Shown piece after piece: positions 1-11,692 of a stretch of DNA of 64,000 nucleotides; the first letter of the stretch is position 1; every line of letters begins with the position of its first letter. The stretch comes from Aquarana catesbeiana (Eukaryota; Chordata; Amphibia; Anura; Ranidae), in NCBI RefSeq assembly GCF_042186555.1, contig NC_133325.1:90424982-90488981 (forward strand), written 5' to 3'. The position numbers and the translations under genes were made by a program. The notes under the pieces were generated by a model. That model did no database searches. It saw nothing but the letters and a program-made list of their open reading frames with translations, and had not been told where the DNA came from.

Positions 1-1370
1 TCTGGTCATTCCAATTCACCAGATCTAAAACCTCAATAAAACTCTAACATCCTAATGGCATAGGCAGCTCTGTAGGAAGATGAGAAAAAAAAAAAACAAC
101 TAAAGCATGTGAGATGGAAACTTTGATCATTTTCATGCCTGAATTAATGCAGGCCATCTTATTTTAACACTCTAGTCCTTCTGTTTGTACTGGAATACCA
201 TTGTCTGCAGTCAGGTATAAAATTCAGCCATTTGCCGATTTCTTCAGTAATATTAAAACTCTGCTGGGCTCATTTATAAAACGTAGCAGTGCAGAGGAAG
301 TGGACGCATGACCCATAATAATCAGATTCCAGCTGTCATTTTCCACGATAAGCTGCTATGAAAAGCTTGATTGTCTTTTTCATTTGCCTCAGGTTTTATA
401 AATGACACCCAGTGCATTGTTCCTGGTTAATGTATTGTCTTAATGTCCTCAAACCCATCCAAGATGTTCACTGTGCATGAATAAGAAAGATGTTTGATTA
501 AAATGCACACTTGTAAATAAAACCTCCTGTGTACAATTCTTTTCATGTCATCCTTTTTCATTGATTTATTAGCGTTCAGCAGCGGTATCTTTTGCAGTAC
601 TGAGCAAAGTGAAGACATGCACCAGACATCACAGTGGTGGTCAGCTTCCCGAATATTGGGGGCTTCAAGAGATCACTGAGAGGCTACACAGAATATTCAG
701 TATATGTAAAGCTGGCCATACGCATGTAGATTATCGTAAAAGCGTTCCTACAGAAATTCAGCAATATCGCTCAATGATACCATCAGTGACTTGACAAAAT
801 TTAGTTTTTAAGTCCTGAAAATTTTCGATCATTGTTTTGATCTTTAACATTTGATTTCGGGACGCAGGAAAGTGATGCAATGTTCATCTATTGAAGTCAT
901 TGGAGAATTGAGAAGAAAAGACTTTTTAGGCATACTTTAAAAAAATATATATATATAATTTTTATTTGACAAAATAATAACACAAAAATATAAAAAACAT
1001 ATACATAAGTGCATGTGACTAAAAAGTATATCTCAATGACTAACCAGCTGTCCAAGGTCCATCTGGACTCGATAGACTCGGATGGTGAGCCAGAGGATTA
1101 CTTATATTTGGCAAATACCCCAATATAGCAATATACAGGATAACATATACAGGCACAATCCTATGCATGGTACTTTAACGGAGCAAGAAACAGTTGCAGA
1201 ACCGTAACAATTTTTCTTGTGACAGTGAAAATTTTACTTCTGGATGAAACCTTTCATAGCACTTGCTCATAAGTTAAATTACAGTTTTTCCAGACTGGAC
1301 ACCACATTCACTTCTTATCCTTCATCTTCCATTTTCCTCGTCAGTATGGTAAAAAAGAAAAAAAACATCA
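1..1370. other. No gene recognised
   Basis: A+T-rich, unique-looking sequence. The longest open frames are about 60 codons, with no splice context or recognisable similarity. A short TA run lies near 945-958. Nothing else can be supported. Confidence 0.5.
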
Positions 1371-1442
1371 AATTGACACTATTAAAGCAGTTGTAAACTC
1401 TGCAAAAAAAAAAGAAAAAAACAACCTGCAAGACAAAGGCAG

Positions 1443-1475
1443 AATGAGCTAGTATGCATCGCATACTAGCTCATT
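1443..1475. repeat. Perfect 15-bp hairpin
   Basis: AATGAGCTAGTATGC, a 3-base loop (ATC), then the exact reverse complement. It sits at the edge of a CpG-rich stretch (about 1476-1680) that looks like a dispersed repeat. It may be a MITE end or a repeat junction. No coding potential is seen. Confidence 0.7.
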
Positions 1476-1713
1476 ATGAAATACTTACCTTAGAACAAAG
1501 CTGTTGCAGCGGTCCCCGTACACCGTTGTGACGGGCGATATATCTCCGGAATGTTGCTTCCGGGTTCGCGGGCTCAGGCGTTGTGATTGGCCGGAGCTGT
1601 GATGACGTCTCTCCCGCGCATGCGCATGGGAGCCGCTCGTCACGGCACAGCAACTGAAGAAACGGCATGAACGAGTTGCTTCTTCAGTGCAAGCTTAGGA
1701 AACATTCACGGTA

Positions 1714-1749
1714 CCTACAGGTAAGCCTTTTTATAGGCTTACCTGTAGG
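1714..1749. repeat. Perfect 15-bp hairpin
   Basis: CCTACAGGTAAGCCT and its exact reverse complement are separated by six bases (TTTTAT). Probably the end or centre of a dispersed palindromic repeat. Confidence 0.7.
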
Positions 1750-1900
1750 CAGAAATGGTTATAACGGGTTTGAAACCAGTTTAACCATTAGAAAATTGAA
1801 CAAACTTTTGAAAACAACCATTTTGGAACAGAATTCTAACTGTGTATTGGGAAGCGTCACCCTCCATAACAAGTTGTACAAACAAACGGCAACTGCCCCA

Positions 1901-3180
1901 ACCTATAACTGGCCTTAACAGCAAGGAGCACATGGAAGGGCGACACATGTTAAACAAAACAAAGAACAATTCCCAGCTAGACTTACCAGCCAGTCTGCAA
2001 CAAACCGAATTGTCCTGTCTAACAGTTCACGTTGAAAACAGGGGTTTAGTTTGCACACATTTGCAAATACATGTTTAGGCTGCAGAGGCCGCAACAAGGC
2101 ACCCCAATATTAATTGCAGTCCTAACTCTATAAATTTTGAGAGCCACCAAAATAGCAGCACATGTATAGTAATGGATAGATTGAGGGCAGGTACACTTAA
2201 TAAGTTCACCTTTTAACCAAAAATAATAAATGCACATTTTTTTGCAGGTAACAAAATGTGCATTTATTATTTTTTGTTTCTGAAGCCTCTAAAGCATTGC
2301 ACCAGTGATCAGCAGATCGAGGGAGCAAACTCCTCCTTAAAGGCACAGGGGCGCACTGAACACCCAGCAAATAGCACAATGGCAGCAAATGTGTCCAGTG
2401 TGTCCCCTCACCAAATAACTAACAGTACAAACAAATGGCCACTGCCCCAACCTATAGCTGGCCTTAACAATAAGGAGCATATGGAGGGGGGCCGCATTTC
2501 AAACAAAAACAACAACAAAAATTCCAAGCTCAACTTACCAACTAGCCTACAACAGCCTACTTTGGAGGCTCTCAAAACGTATAGAGTTAGGATTGCTGAT
2601 AATATTGGGGTGCTTTGTCGCGGCTTCTGCAGCTTACGCATGTATTTGCAAATGTATGCAAACTAAACCCCTGTTTTTAACCTGAACTGTAATGCCCCGT
2701 ACACACGGTCAGATTTTCCGACAGAAAATGTGTGATAGGACCTTGTTGTCGGAAATTCCGACCGTGTGTGGGCTCCATCACACATTTTCCATCGGATTTT
2801 CCGACACACAAAGTTTGAGAGCAGGCTATAAAATTTTCCGACAACAAAATCCGTTGTCGGAATTTCCGATCGTGTGTACACAAATTCGACGCACAAAGTG
2901 CCACGCATGCTCATAATAAATAAAGAGATGAAAGCTATTGGCCACTGCCCCGTTTATAGTCCCGACGTACGCGTTTTACGTCACCGCGTTCAGAACGATC
3001 GGATTTTCCGACAACTTTGTGTGGCCGTGTGTATGCAAGACAAGTTTGAGCCAACATCCGTCGGAAAAAATCCTAGGATTTTGTTGTCAGAATGTCCGAT
3101 CAATGTCCGGCCGTGTGTACGGGGCATTAGACAGGACAATTGGGTTTGTTGCAGGCTGGTTGGTAAGTTGAGCTGGGAAT
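1901..3180. repeat. Compound dispersed repeat with direct and inverted arms
   Basis: The segment near 1901-2000 recurs in direct orientation near 2452-2555 (shared words such as CTGGCCTTAACA and AAGGAGCA). The segment near 1978-2062 recurs inverted at about 2660-2692 plus 3127-3180. An inner inverted pair around TGCATTTATTATTTTT lies near 2217-2274. This is non-coding repeat DNA, later interrupted by the MITE at 2693-3126. Confidence 0.65.
2693..3126. mobile_element. PIF/Harbinger-like MITE, family A, copy 1
   Basis: The element begins TGCCCCGTACACACGG and ends with the near reverse complement (CCGTGTGTACGGGGCA). Several internal TTGTCGGAA / TTCCGACAA words make it strongly palindromic. TAA lies at 2690-2692 and TTA at 3127-3129. 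The uninterrupted inverted arm of the host repeat near 2015-2030 reads GAACTG-TTA-GACAGG on the reverse strand, so the target was TTA and one base of the left duplication has changed. A 3-bp TWA target fits PIF/Harbinger. No transposase frame is present, so it is non-autonomous. Confidence 0.8.
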
Positions 3181-4300
3181 TTTTCTGTTTTTTGTTCTCC
3201 ATTACATTCTTTTTTTTTAATTGTTTTTTAAAGCTCTGGACCGCCCCCATGCACATCATTCGCCTAGGCGAATGACGTACACTTTGCCCGCTCTGCCTCC
3301 TGGGATATGTACCACCCCATGTCCCCATCCTGCAGTAAGTATGAGAGCCCTACCCATAAAATCTATGCACATATTAAATTGACCTGAAAGCCAACCTTCT
3401 CTTTGGAGCTAGAGGTTGTACTTTTCCTTACCATATTTAAACCCTTCAAAGCTTTGACCAAGTGTTTTTTTTTTTTCTGCAAATTGGCTATACAGTAGAA
3501 GTTTGTAGGCTTCTATTACTGGCTTGCCAGGTTGGAAAGTATGTGCTTGTGCAGTAAACCTTGTAACTGCGTATATCATAGTAGAGCACCTGGTGTTAGT
3601 GCTGTGAATTCTATACATTTTCCTCTGATTGAATAAGTGCTGTGCTGCAATAAGGCACTGCAGGGAGATCATTCCCTATTAAATGTTCTCCAACAGAGGG
3701 ATCATTGAAGAGGCTGAAATGCTGGAGGTGTACCCAGGAATTACAGATTTCTAAATTATATAATACATGTCGGGGAATAAATGAAGTGTGAGCCAGTGGT
3801 AGCAAAGGCAGGATCCAGCTGAGCTAGACTGAAAGAGATGAAAATAGTTAAATCAAATTACAATTTACCATACACATTCTTTTCTTGTTTTATGTACACA
3901 GAAAGAAGAATGATATTGCTTTTTTGTGTACTGTGACAGCCTTAGAAACATAATATTTTTCTTGGCTGTATCAGTTGAAGACCAGAATAAGGCAAATAAT
4001 ATGACCGATACTTGCTATCATCTGCAACATTTAGCTCATTATTATGTCATTATTACAGGGACTAGTCAGGCATATTTCAGGACAAAATGCTGTGATTCAT
4101 TGCTACCAATCAGATATCAATTAACTTAACTAATTAAGTTATTAGGAATAAAGGAGAGATTTGATTACTGTGGGTTACTGCACTTTGTCCATAATTACTG
4201 CACTTTCTAGTCTCTTGATAATTAAGCCTTGTGTGCTCTGTTATAATTGTTCTGAAATTGTTTTTGCCCTCGCCTGTTTGCCTGGGACTCGGAAAGTATG
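3181..4300. other. No gene recognised
   Basis: T-rich and A-rich stretches with small open frames only. No motif, splice pattern or family similarity could be supported. Confidence 0.5.
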
Positions 4301-4334
4301 GTGATTAACCATTTGCCGAGCCGCCGCAGTATAT

Positions 4335-5589
4335 GAGAGAAAATATAGAACTGTGCTAAATATGTGGGTGTGAACAAACATAAACCATGAATAAATATAC
4401 ATGCACATCCATATGTACTTAAACACAGTGCTGTGTAAGTCCTTGACTAAGGCCGCGTAGACACGAGCGGACTTTTTCGGCAACAAAAGTCCGACGGCCA
4501 TTCTGGCGGACTTTCGTCAGACTTTTGACGGACTTCCAACGGACTTTTCAACGAACGGACTTGCCTACACATGATCACACCATGTCCGACGGATTCGTAT
4601 GTGATGACATACAACCAGACTAAAATAAGGAAGTTCATAGCCAGTAGCCAATAGCTGCCCTAGCGTGGGTTTTTGTCCGTCGGACTAGCGTACAGACAAG
4701 CGGCTTTTTCGACCGGACTCAAGTCCGTCGGAAAGATTTGAAGCATGTTTCAAATCTAAAGCCCGTCAGATTTTCGACTGGAAAAGTCCACTGAAGGTCC
4801 GATGAAGCCCACACACAATCGGATTGTCCGCCGGACTCGTCCGGTCGAAAAGTCCACTCGTGTGTACGCGGCATAAGTGATAACCTGAACACACAGCTGT
4901 GTATACTCGTGGCATGTAAAAGATGTAAAGGCTCCAATAGTGTAAAATCTTAGGTTTTTCCGACAACTAGCTCCGATCGCACATTTTCCGGTGAATCTGT
5001 CATACCCTGGAGCAAGCTGTGTCTACACTATACACTGTACACTTCCCTTGATCCTCTGTAACGGGGGATCATGGCTTTCTGGTAAGAAGTGATTCTTTCT
5101 AAAGTGGTGGTGGATTCTACACAGTCTTTTCATTCATCAGAGATTCAAGATTTCTTTCATTTATGGATGGACTTTAGCTTTGATTTGGCACGGGTGGATG
5201 TCACACTTTATTATTTATCACATCAAGACTTTTTTGTTTGCACATCATTTTCTAACATTCATTTATTTTATTGGATTTTTTATTCAGATTTGGTTTATTA
5301 TATTTTTTGGCACTGTGGGACCATATTAACCACGTATACACAGCTGTGTGTTTAGGTTATCACTTAGTCTAGGACTTACACAGCACTGTGTTTAGGTTCA
5401 TATGGATGTGCACGTATATTTATTCATGGTTTATATTTGTTCACACCCATATATTTAGCACGGTTCTATATTTTCTCTCACATTTTTCGCTGTTTGATGT
5501 TACACAGGAGAATGGCTGCTTCCATTTTTTGATAGTCGTCATTATTTGTAGTTACACTCATCTTAGCGCAGTTTCTCCCCTTTTTTCTA
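4335..5589. mobile_element. Insertion with 13-bp target duplication and inverted arms
   Basis: The 13-mer CGCCGCAGTATAT occurs directly before (4322-4334) and directly after (5590-5602) this segment. The first arm (4335-4448 continuing at 4877-4917) is repeated in inverted orientation at about 5333-5487, and 5488-5589 is unpaired. A target duplication this long fits target-primed retroelements; inverted self-copies are known in Penelope-like elements. No reverse transcriptase frame is visible, so the class is unproved. The MITE at 4451-4873 lies inside it. Confidence 0.6.
4451..4873. mobile_element. PIF/Harbinger-like MITE, family B
   Basis: The ends are GGCCGCGTAGACACGAG and, reversed, TGCCGCGTACACACGAG, with many internal GTCCGxCGG words. 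TAA flanks both sides (4448-4450 and 4874-4876). The inverted host arm at 5333-5487 is uninterrupted and reads GACTAAGTGATAACC on the reverse strand, giving the empty site and proving a 3-bp TAA duplication. Termini resemble family A (CCGCGTACACACG against CCCCGTACACACG), so the two families are probably related. Non-autonomous. Confidence 0.82.
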
Positions 5590-6770
5590 CGCCGCAGTAT
5601 ATGTACTGCGGCAGATCGGCAAGTGGTTAATCAACATAGCAGCAGCTACAAGCATGGCGATATACTAGTACGTTGCTGCCTGTTTCTGGGTTTTGGGCAC
5701 ATGCGCACCCCCTCCCCACCCGCCTACACCCCTGTGATTTGACACAGCAGGAGTTCTTCAACAGATCCCGACCAATGATTCATGGCTGGGACCTGCTGAT
5801 CAGCTGTGTCGAATCACATCCTAGAGCCCAGTGTTGATAAACACGTGGCTATACAGAAGTAGCGAGCTCTTTGTTCCTTTGCCCTGCAAAGCAGGGCAAA
5901 GAAACAAATCGATGTGTAGTAAAAATCGGTACACACATTACACATTGTTAGCCTCTTGATTGCCCCTAGATGTTAGCGCCTTCCCAGCCAGTGTCATTAG
6001 TACAGTGACAGTGTATATTATTAGCACTGATCACTGTATTGGTGTCAGTGTCAGTTAGTCAGTTCCCACAAAGTGTCAGTTAGTGTCAGATTGCCTGCCC
6101 AAATATCAAAGTACCATTATAAGTCGCTGATCATCGCCATTACTAGTATAAAATAAATAAATACAAATTCCAGTATATATACCATAGTTTGTAGACGCCA
6201 TAACTGTCATGCAAACCAATTATTATACACTTATTGGCATTTTTTTTTTTTTACCAAAGACATGTAGCAAAATACATTTTGGCCTAAATTTATGAAGAAA
6301 TTCGATTTTTACATTTTTTTACTGGATATGTTTTACAGCAGTATGTAAAAAATATATATTTTTTCAAAATTAGTTTTTTTTTTTTTTTTTTTGATTATAT
6401 ATAAAAAAAACAGCCGTAACCAAATACCACCAAAAAGCTCTGCGTGAAAAAAAAAATCGATACAACATTTTTTTTGGGTACAGTGTTGCATGACCGCACA
6501 ATTGCCAATTAAAGTAGCGCAGTGCCGAATAGCAAAATATGGCCTGGTCATGAAGGGGGTAAAATCTTCCGGAGCTCAAGTGGTTGTATGAGAATATAGT
6601 GTGTCCACAATTATTCCAGGGTGGTGAAGGTAACCAGATTGAACTAGCATGAGTATTAAAGCTGAACTCCAAGCAAAAAAGTTAACTACACAGATGGTAT
6701 AGATATACGCTTCTATTTCTGTCCATCCTGTTCTAAGATTTACTCAGCTCTGCCATACAGCACATGCCTG

Positions 6771-7348
6771 TGTTATGAACAGGTGTGACCAGAACTGCGT
6801 GGACAGCAACAGAGGAAACCAAACGCATGTAAAGTGAAATAGTGTAATTTATTAAGGTAAGCGAAATATAAATACAAACACCTCCAATACAACACAGTGC
6901 ACAACAATCCAGCTACCAGACAAAGACCCACAAATAACAACAGTAAACAGGTATATACAATAGATGGGAAATACCAAAATCGTAAATGTAGCCAGGCCAG
7001 GGTCATCAACAGGGGATAAGCAGATGGGGCAAAGAGCAAACAGAACAGGGAGAAGGTGGATGGGATCAGGCTGCAGGGCAAGGGTACAAGGTCACAGGAT
7101 CACAGGGTGGACAGGTTCCAGGGTCAGGGTCAGAGATCACAGGTACAGGTCAGGGCGCAAGGACAATACCAAGGCAAGTGTGTGAGTGCTTGCTGGGTAT
7201 TAATACACATCCTCTGCAGTCTCAGGTGACGCCTGATTGCAGGAGATAATGTCTGCTCCACACTGCCGGGAAACACCCGCTGGTGGACGCCAGTACTGCG
7301 GCCCAAGGATCAGACAGTGCCACCAGCAGGTGAAACCTTTCCTGACAG
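6771..7348 (-). repeat. 3' LTR (minus orientation)
   Basis: 578 bp, starting TGTTATGAACAGGTG and ending CTTTCCTGACA on the plus strand. It aligns along its whole length with 12684-13261 with scattered substitutions. Reading the minus strand, an AATAAA-type signal (CTTAATAAATTACAC) lies near 6848-6862, where an LTR polyadenylation signal would be expected. Confidence 0.85.
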
Positions 7349-7479
7349 TTCCAGACTGCCAGTTGACACCCGCAGGCAGTACGCCCCCTCAAAGGAGCGG
7401 CCTCTGGACACTCCATCTAGCTGCTGCTGAAAAAAGTCCATGGCATTAATCAGTGGGCAGAGGAATATCAAATAGGCAT

Positions 7480-8036
7480 GTAAAAGGTCCATGGCTCCGG
7501 GTCATCTGGCTGGGCAACAGATTCTGGGTCATCTGGCTGGGTAGCAGGCTCCGGGTCATCTGGCAGGGCAGCAGGTTCTGGGTCATCTGGCTGGGCAGCA
7601 GGCTCTGGCTCATCTGGCTAGGCAGCAGGCTTAGGCACATCAAGCTGGGCAGCAGGCACATCAAGCTGGGCAGCGGGCATAGACATATCAAGCTTGGCAG
7701 CGGGCACAGGCACATCAAGCTGGGCAGCAGGCACAGGCATGTCGAGCTGGGCAGCAAGCACATCAAGCTGGACAGCGAGCAGTGGCACATCAGGCCAGGC
7801 AGCAGGCACAGGCATGTCGAGCTGGGCAGCAGGCACATCAAGCTGGGCAGCAGGCATAGGCACATCAAGCTGGGCAGCAGGCACAGGCACATAAAGCTGG
7901 GCAGTGGGCACAGGCACATCAAGCTGGGCAGCGGGTATAGACATATCAAGTTTGGCAGCGGGCACAGGCACATCAAGCTGGGCAGCAGGCACATCGAGCT
8001 GGGCAGCGTGCACATCAAGCTGGGCAATGGGCACAT
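7480..8036 (-). repeat. In-frame 21/27-bp repeats of the LTR element
   Basis: Tandem units of the type CATCAAGCTGGGCAGCAGG occur in 21- and 27-bp versions. The minus strand translates as AAQLDVP and AAQLDVPVP; the first part (7490-7620) is of the PEPAAQPDD type. Because the periods are multiples of three, one frame stays open. This is the distal part of the retrotransposon protein, cut off from the proximal part by the CR1. Confidence 0.7.
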
Positions 8037-8040
8037 CAAA

Positions 8041-11000
8041 AGAGGGGTTTTTAAACTAGGCGATGGGGGGGGAGGGTCCAGAGACAGAGATAGCCAGCGC
8101 GGAAGATATTCCAGAGGGTAGTATTGGGGGCATTAGTGGTAGGTTAACAAAAACACAAGGTGAGTATAGTAGCAAGTCCTAGTTGCAATCTCGAAACACC
8201 CAATACGAGGACAATATGCGACCGGTCTAAACTATGTGGCATGTTCACCAATGCCAGGAGTATAGCGGACAAGATGGGTGAACTAGAGATACTGTTGTAC
8301 AAGGAGGATTTGGATTTTGTGGGAATTTCACAGACCTGGTTCAACAGCTCTCATGATTGGCTGGCAAACATTCAAGGGTATACCCTATACCGCAAGGATA
8401 GAGAGGGTAAAAAAGGGGGAGGGGTATGCCTATATATCAAGAATAATGTACAAGCGAATGTGAGAGATGACATCACTGAGGGAGCTAGAGAGGAGGTGGA
8501 ATCCTTATGGGTAGAGCTCCAAAGTGATGAAGCTAAGGGGAAAATAATACTGGGAGTATGCTATAGGCCCCCTAACCTGAGGGAGGAAGTGGAGACAGAT
8601 CTCCTGTCACAAATTGGATTAGCAGCAAGGATGGGAAGTGTTATCATAATGGGAGATTTTAATTATCCAGACATAGACTGGGCGGAGGGAACTGCGCATT
8701 CATTTAAGGCTCGCCAGTTCCTTAATGTCTTGCAGGACAATTTTATGGGTCAGATGGTAGATGCACCAACTAGAAATAAAACATTACTGGATCTACTGAT
8801 TACCAACAATACAGACCTGATCACGGATGTGGAAATACAGGGCAATTTAGGTAACAGCAATCACAGGTCAATTAGTTTCAGTATAAATCACACAAATAGG
8901 AAACATGAAGGGAACACAAAGACACTGAATTTCAAAAGAGCCAACTTCCCTAAACTACAAACCTTGCTAAAAGGCATAAATTGGGATAAAATATTAGGAA
9001 CAAAGAATACGGAGGAGAGATGGGTTTGCTTTAAGAGCATATTAAATAAGGGCATTAGCCAATGTATCCCATTGGGTAATAAATTTAAAAGAGCGAACAA
9101 AAATCCTGGATGGCTTAACTCCAATGTAAAAATGCATATAAAAGCAAAGGAGAAGGCCTTCAAAAAATACAAAGTTGAGGGATCATCCTCAGCATTCAGA
9201 CTTTATAAAGAATGCAACAAGAAATGTAAGGGTGCAATTAGGACGGCTAAGATAGAACATGAAAGACACATAGCGGAGGTGAGCAAAAAAAATCCCAAGA
9301 AATTCTTTAAGTATGTAAACAGTAAAAAAGGGAGGACAGACCATATTGGCCCCATAAAGAATGATGAAGGACATCTGGTTACAAAGGATGGGGAGATGGC
9401 GAAGGTATTGAATTTATTCTTCTCCTCAGTCTTCACGAGTGAATCGGGGGGCTTCTGTAACCAAAACTGCAGTGTTTATCCTCATGACACAACACAGGAA
9501 GCACCTCCATGGTTAACAGAGGACAGAATTAAAATTAGACTTGAGAAACTTAACATTAATAAATCACCGGGACCAGATGGCTTGCATCCGAGGGTACTTA
9601 GGGAACTCAGTCAAGTGATTGCCAGGCCGTTGTTCCTAATTTTTACAGACAGTCTACTGACTGGAATGGTACCAGCTGATTGGAGAAAAGCCAATGTAGC
9701 ACCAATATTTAAAAAGGGCCCAAAATACATCCCTGGGAATTACAGACCAGTTAGCCTAACATCAATAGTATGTAAACTCTTGGAGGGGATGATAAGGGAC
9801 TATATACAAGATTTTAGTAATAAGAACGATATCATCAGCAGTAATCAGCATGGATTCATGAAGAATCGTTCTTGCCAAACCAATCTATTAACCTTCTATG
9901 AGGAGGAGAGTTGCCATCTAGATAAAGGAAGGCCCGTAGACGTGGTGTATCTGGATTTTGCAAAAGCATTTGACACAGTTCCCCATAAACGTTTACTGTA
10001 CAAAATAAGGTCTGGATTGAAAACCGGCTACAAGGGCGAGTTCAGAGTGTAGTGATAAATGGGGAGTACTCGGAATGGTCCGGGGTGGAAAGTGGGGTCC
10101 CCCAGGATTCTGTCCTGGGACCAATCCTATTTAGTTTATTCATAACCGACCTGGAGGATGGAATAAACAGCTCAATCTCTGTATTTGTGGACGATACTAA
10201 GCTAAGCAGGGCAATAACTTCTCCGCAGGATGTGGAAACCTTGAAAAAAGACCTGAACAAATTAATGGGGTGGGCGACTACATGGCAAATGAGGTTCAAT
10301 GTAGAAAAATGTAAAATAATGCATTTGGGTGGCAAAAATATGAATGCAATCTACACACTGGGGGGAGAACCTCTGGGGGAATCTAGGATGGAAAAGGACC
10401 TGGGGTCCTAGTAGATGATAGGCTCAGCAATGGCATACAATGCCAAGCTGCTGCTAACAAAGCAAACAGAATACTGGCATGCATTAAAAGGGGGATCAAT
10501 GCAAGAGATAAAACGATAAGGCTCTGGTCCGGCCGCACCTGGAGTATGCTGTCCAGTTCTGGGCACCAGTCCTCAGGAAGGATGTATTGGAAATGGAGCG
10601 AGTACAAAGAAGGGCAACAAAGCTAATAAAGGGTCTGGAGGATCTTAGTTATGAGGAAAGGTTGCAAGCACTGAACTTATTCTCTCTGGAGAAGAGACGC
10701 TTGAGAGGGGATACGATTTCAATTTACAAATACTGTACTGGTGACCCCACAATAGGGATAAAACTTTTTCGCAGAAGAGAGTTTAATAAGACTCGTGGCC
10801 ACTCATTACAATTAGAAGAAAAGAGGTTTAACCTTAAACTACGTAGAGGGTTCTTTACTGTAAGAGCGGCAAGGATGTGGAATTCCCTTCCACAGGCGGT
10901 GGTCTCAGCGGGGAGCATGGATAGCTTCAAGAAACTATTAGATAATCACCTGAATGACCGCAACATACAGGGATATACAATGTAATACTGACACATAATC

Positions 11001-11076
11001 TCACACATAGGTTGGACTTGATGGACTTGTGTCTTTTTTCAACCTCACCTACTATGTAACTACTATATATGTAACT
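8041..11076 (+). mobile_element. CR1-type LINE, copy A
   Basis: A nearly complete ORF2 plus the CR1 3' tail (GTTGGACTTGATGGAC, then CAACCTCACCTACTATGTAA with short ACTATGTA-type repeats). It lies inside the tandem repeats of the LTR element: repeat units run up to about 8036 and resume at about 11077. The 5' end is truncated near the ORF1/ORF2 junction. It is therefore younger than the LTR element. Confidence 0.88.
8160..10985 (+). pseudogene. CR1 ORF2: endonuclease and reverse transcriptase, frameshifted
   Basis: The first frame (8160-10052, 630 aa) has an APE-type endonuclease domain (about residues 25-245; NARSI near 30, GDFNYPDIDW near 165) and the start of the reverse transcriptase (SPGPDGLHP, YRPVSLTS, motif A YLDFAKAFDTVPH near 597). 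It then shifts frame. 10052-10411 carries GVPQDSVLGPILF and the catalytic FVDDTKLSR. 10587-10985 carries the C-terminal region (RVQRRATKLIKGL, ARMWNSLPQAVV). A second break near 10410-10530 includes a short loss. The endonuclease reads ISQTW where ETW is usual and SNHRS where SDH is usual, so it is probably inactive. Nicking and target-primed copying would have been its role. Confidence 0.85.
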
Positions 11077-11692
11077 GGGCAGCAGGCACATCAGGCTGGG
11101 CAGCAGACAGAGGCACATCAGGCTGGGCAGCAAGTTCTGGGTCATCTGGCTGGGCAACAGGTTCTGGTCGTCTGGCTGGGTAGCAGGCTCCGGGTCATCT
11201 GACAGGGCAGCAGGTTCTGGGTCATATGGCTGGGTGGCAGGCCCCAGGTCATCTGGCTGGGCAGCAGGCTCTGGGTCGTCTGGCTGGGAAGCAGGCTCCA
11301 GGTCATCTGGCTGGGCAGCAGGCTCCGGTTCATCTGGCTGGGCAGCAGGCACCGACTCAGCATGCCGGATGACGGGTACTGGCTCAACAGGCCGGGTGAC
11401 GGACAGCGATTCGGCAGGCTGGGTAGCGGGCACCAGCCCCACAGGCTGGGACATGGGCACCGGCCCTTCAGGCTGGGACACAGGCACCGGAACTTCAGGC
11501 TGGGACACAAGCGTTGGAAATTCAGGCTGGGACACGGGCACCAAGACTTCAGGCTGGGACACGGGCACCGGAACTTCAGGCTGGAACATGGGCACTGGAA
11601 TGTCAGGCTGGAACATGGATACCGGAACTTCAGGCTGGAACATGGGCACCGGAACTTCAAGCTGGAACACAGGCACCGGAACCTCAGGCTAG
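11077..11692 (-). repeat. In-frame 27-30-bp repeats of the LTR element
   Basis: Tandem units of the type ACTTCAGGCTGGAACATGGG give MFQPEVPVP and VSQPEVPVP on the minus strand, grading into AAQPDDPEP. This is the proximal repeat block of the retrotransposon protein and continues beyond the CR1 into 7480-8036. Confidence 0.7.

Larger units (their letters stand above)
4309..6579. mobile_element. TTAA-flanked MITE (piggyBac-like), interrupted
   Basis: The left end reads TTAA-CCATTTGCCG at 4305-4318. The right end reads CTCAAGTGG followed by TTGT near 6571-6583, so the right TTAA appears mutated. The T-rich right half resembles the elements at 30153 and 43146 (shared TACAGTGTTGCATGAC-type words). 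The left terminal region is split by the insertion at 4335-5589. A second possible boundary, AAGTGG-TTAA at 5621-5630, means the block could instead be two abutting elements. No transposase is present. Confidence 0.5.

Noticed and set aside
427..794. Small open frames near the left edge as a host exon
   Set aside because: About 60 codons each, on opposite strands, with no flanking splice consensus or recognisable domain.
7453..8121. 222-aa plus-strand open frame (HIKLGSRHRHIKLGS repeats)
   Set aside because: It is the opposite strand of the LTR element's in-frame repeats. The minus-strand reading (AAQLDVPVP) fits the orientation of the element.
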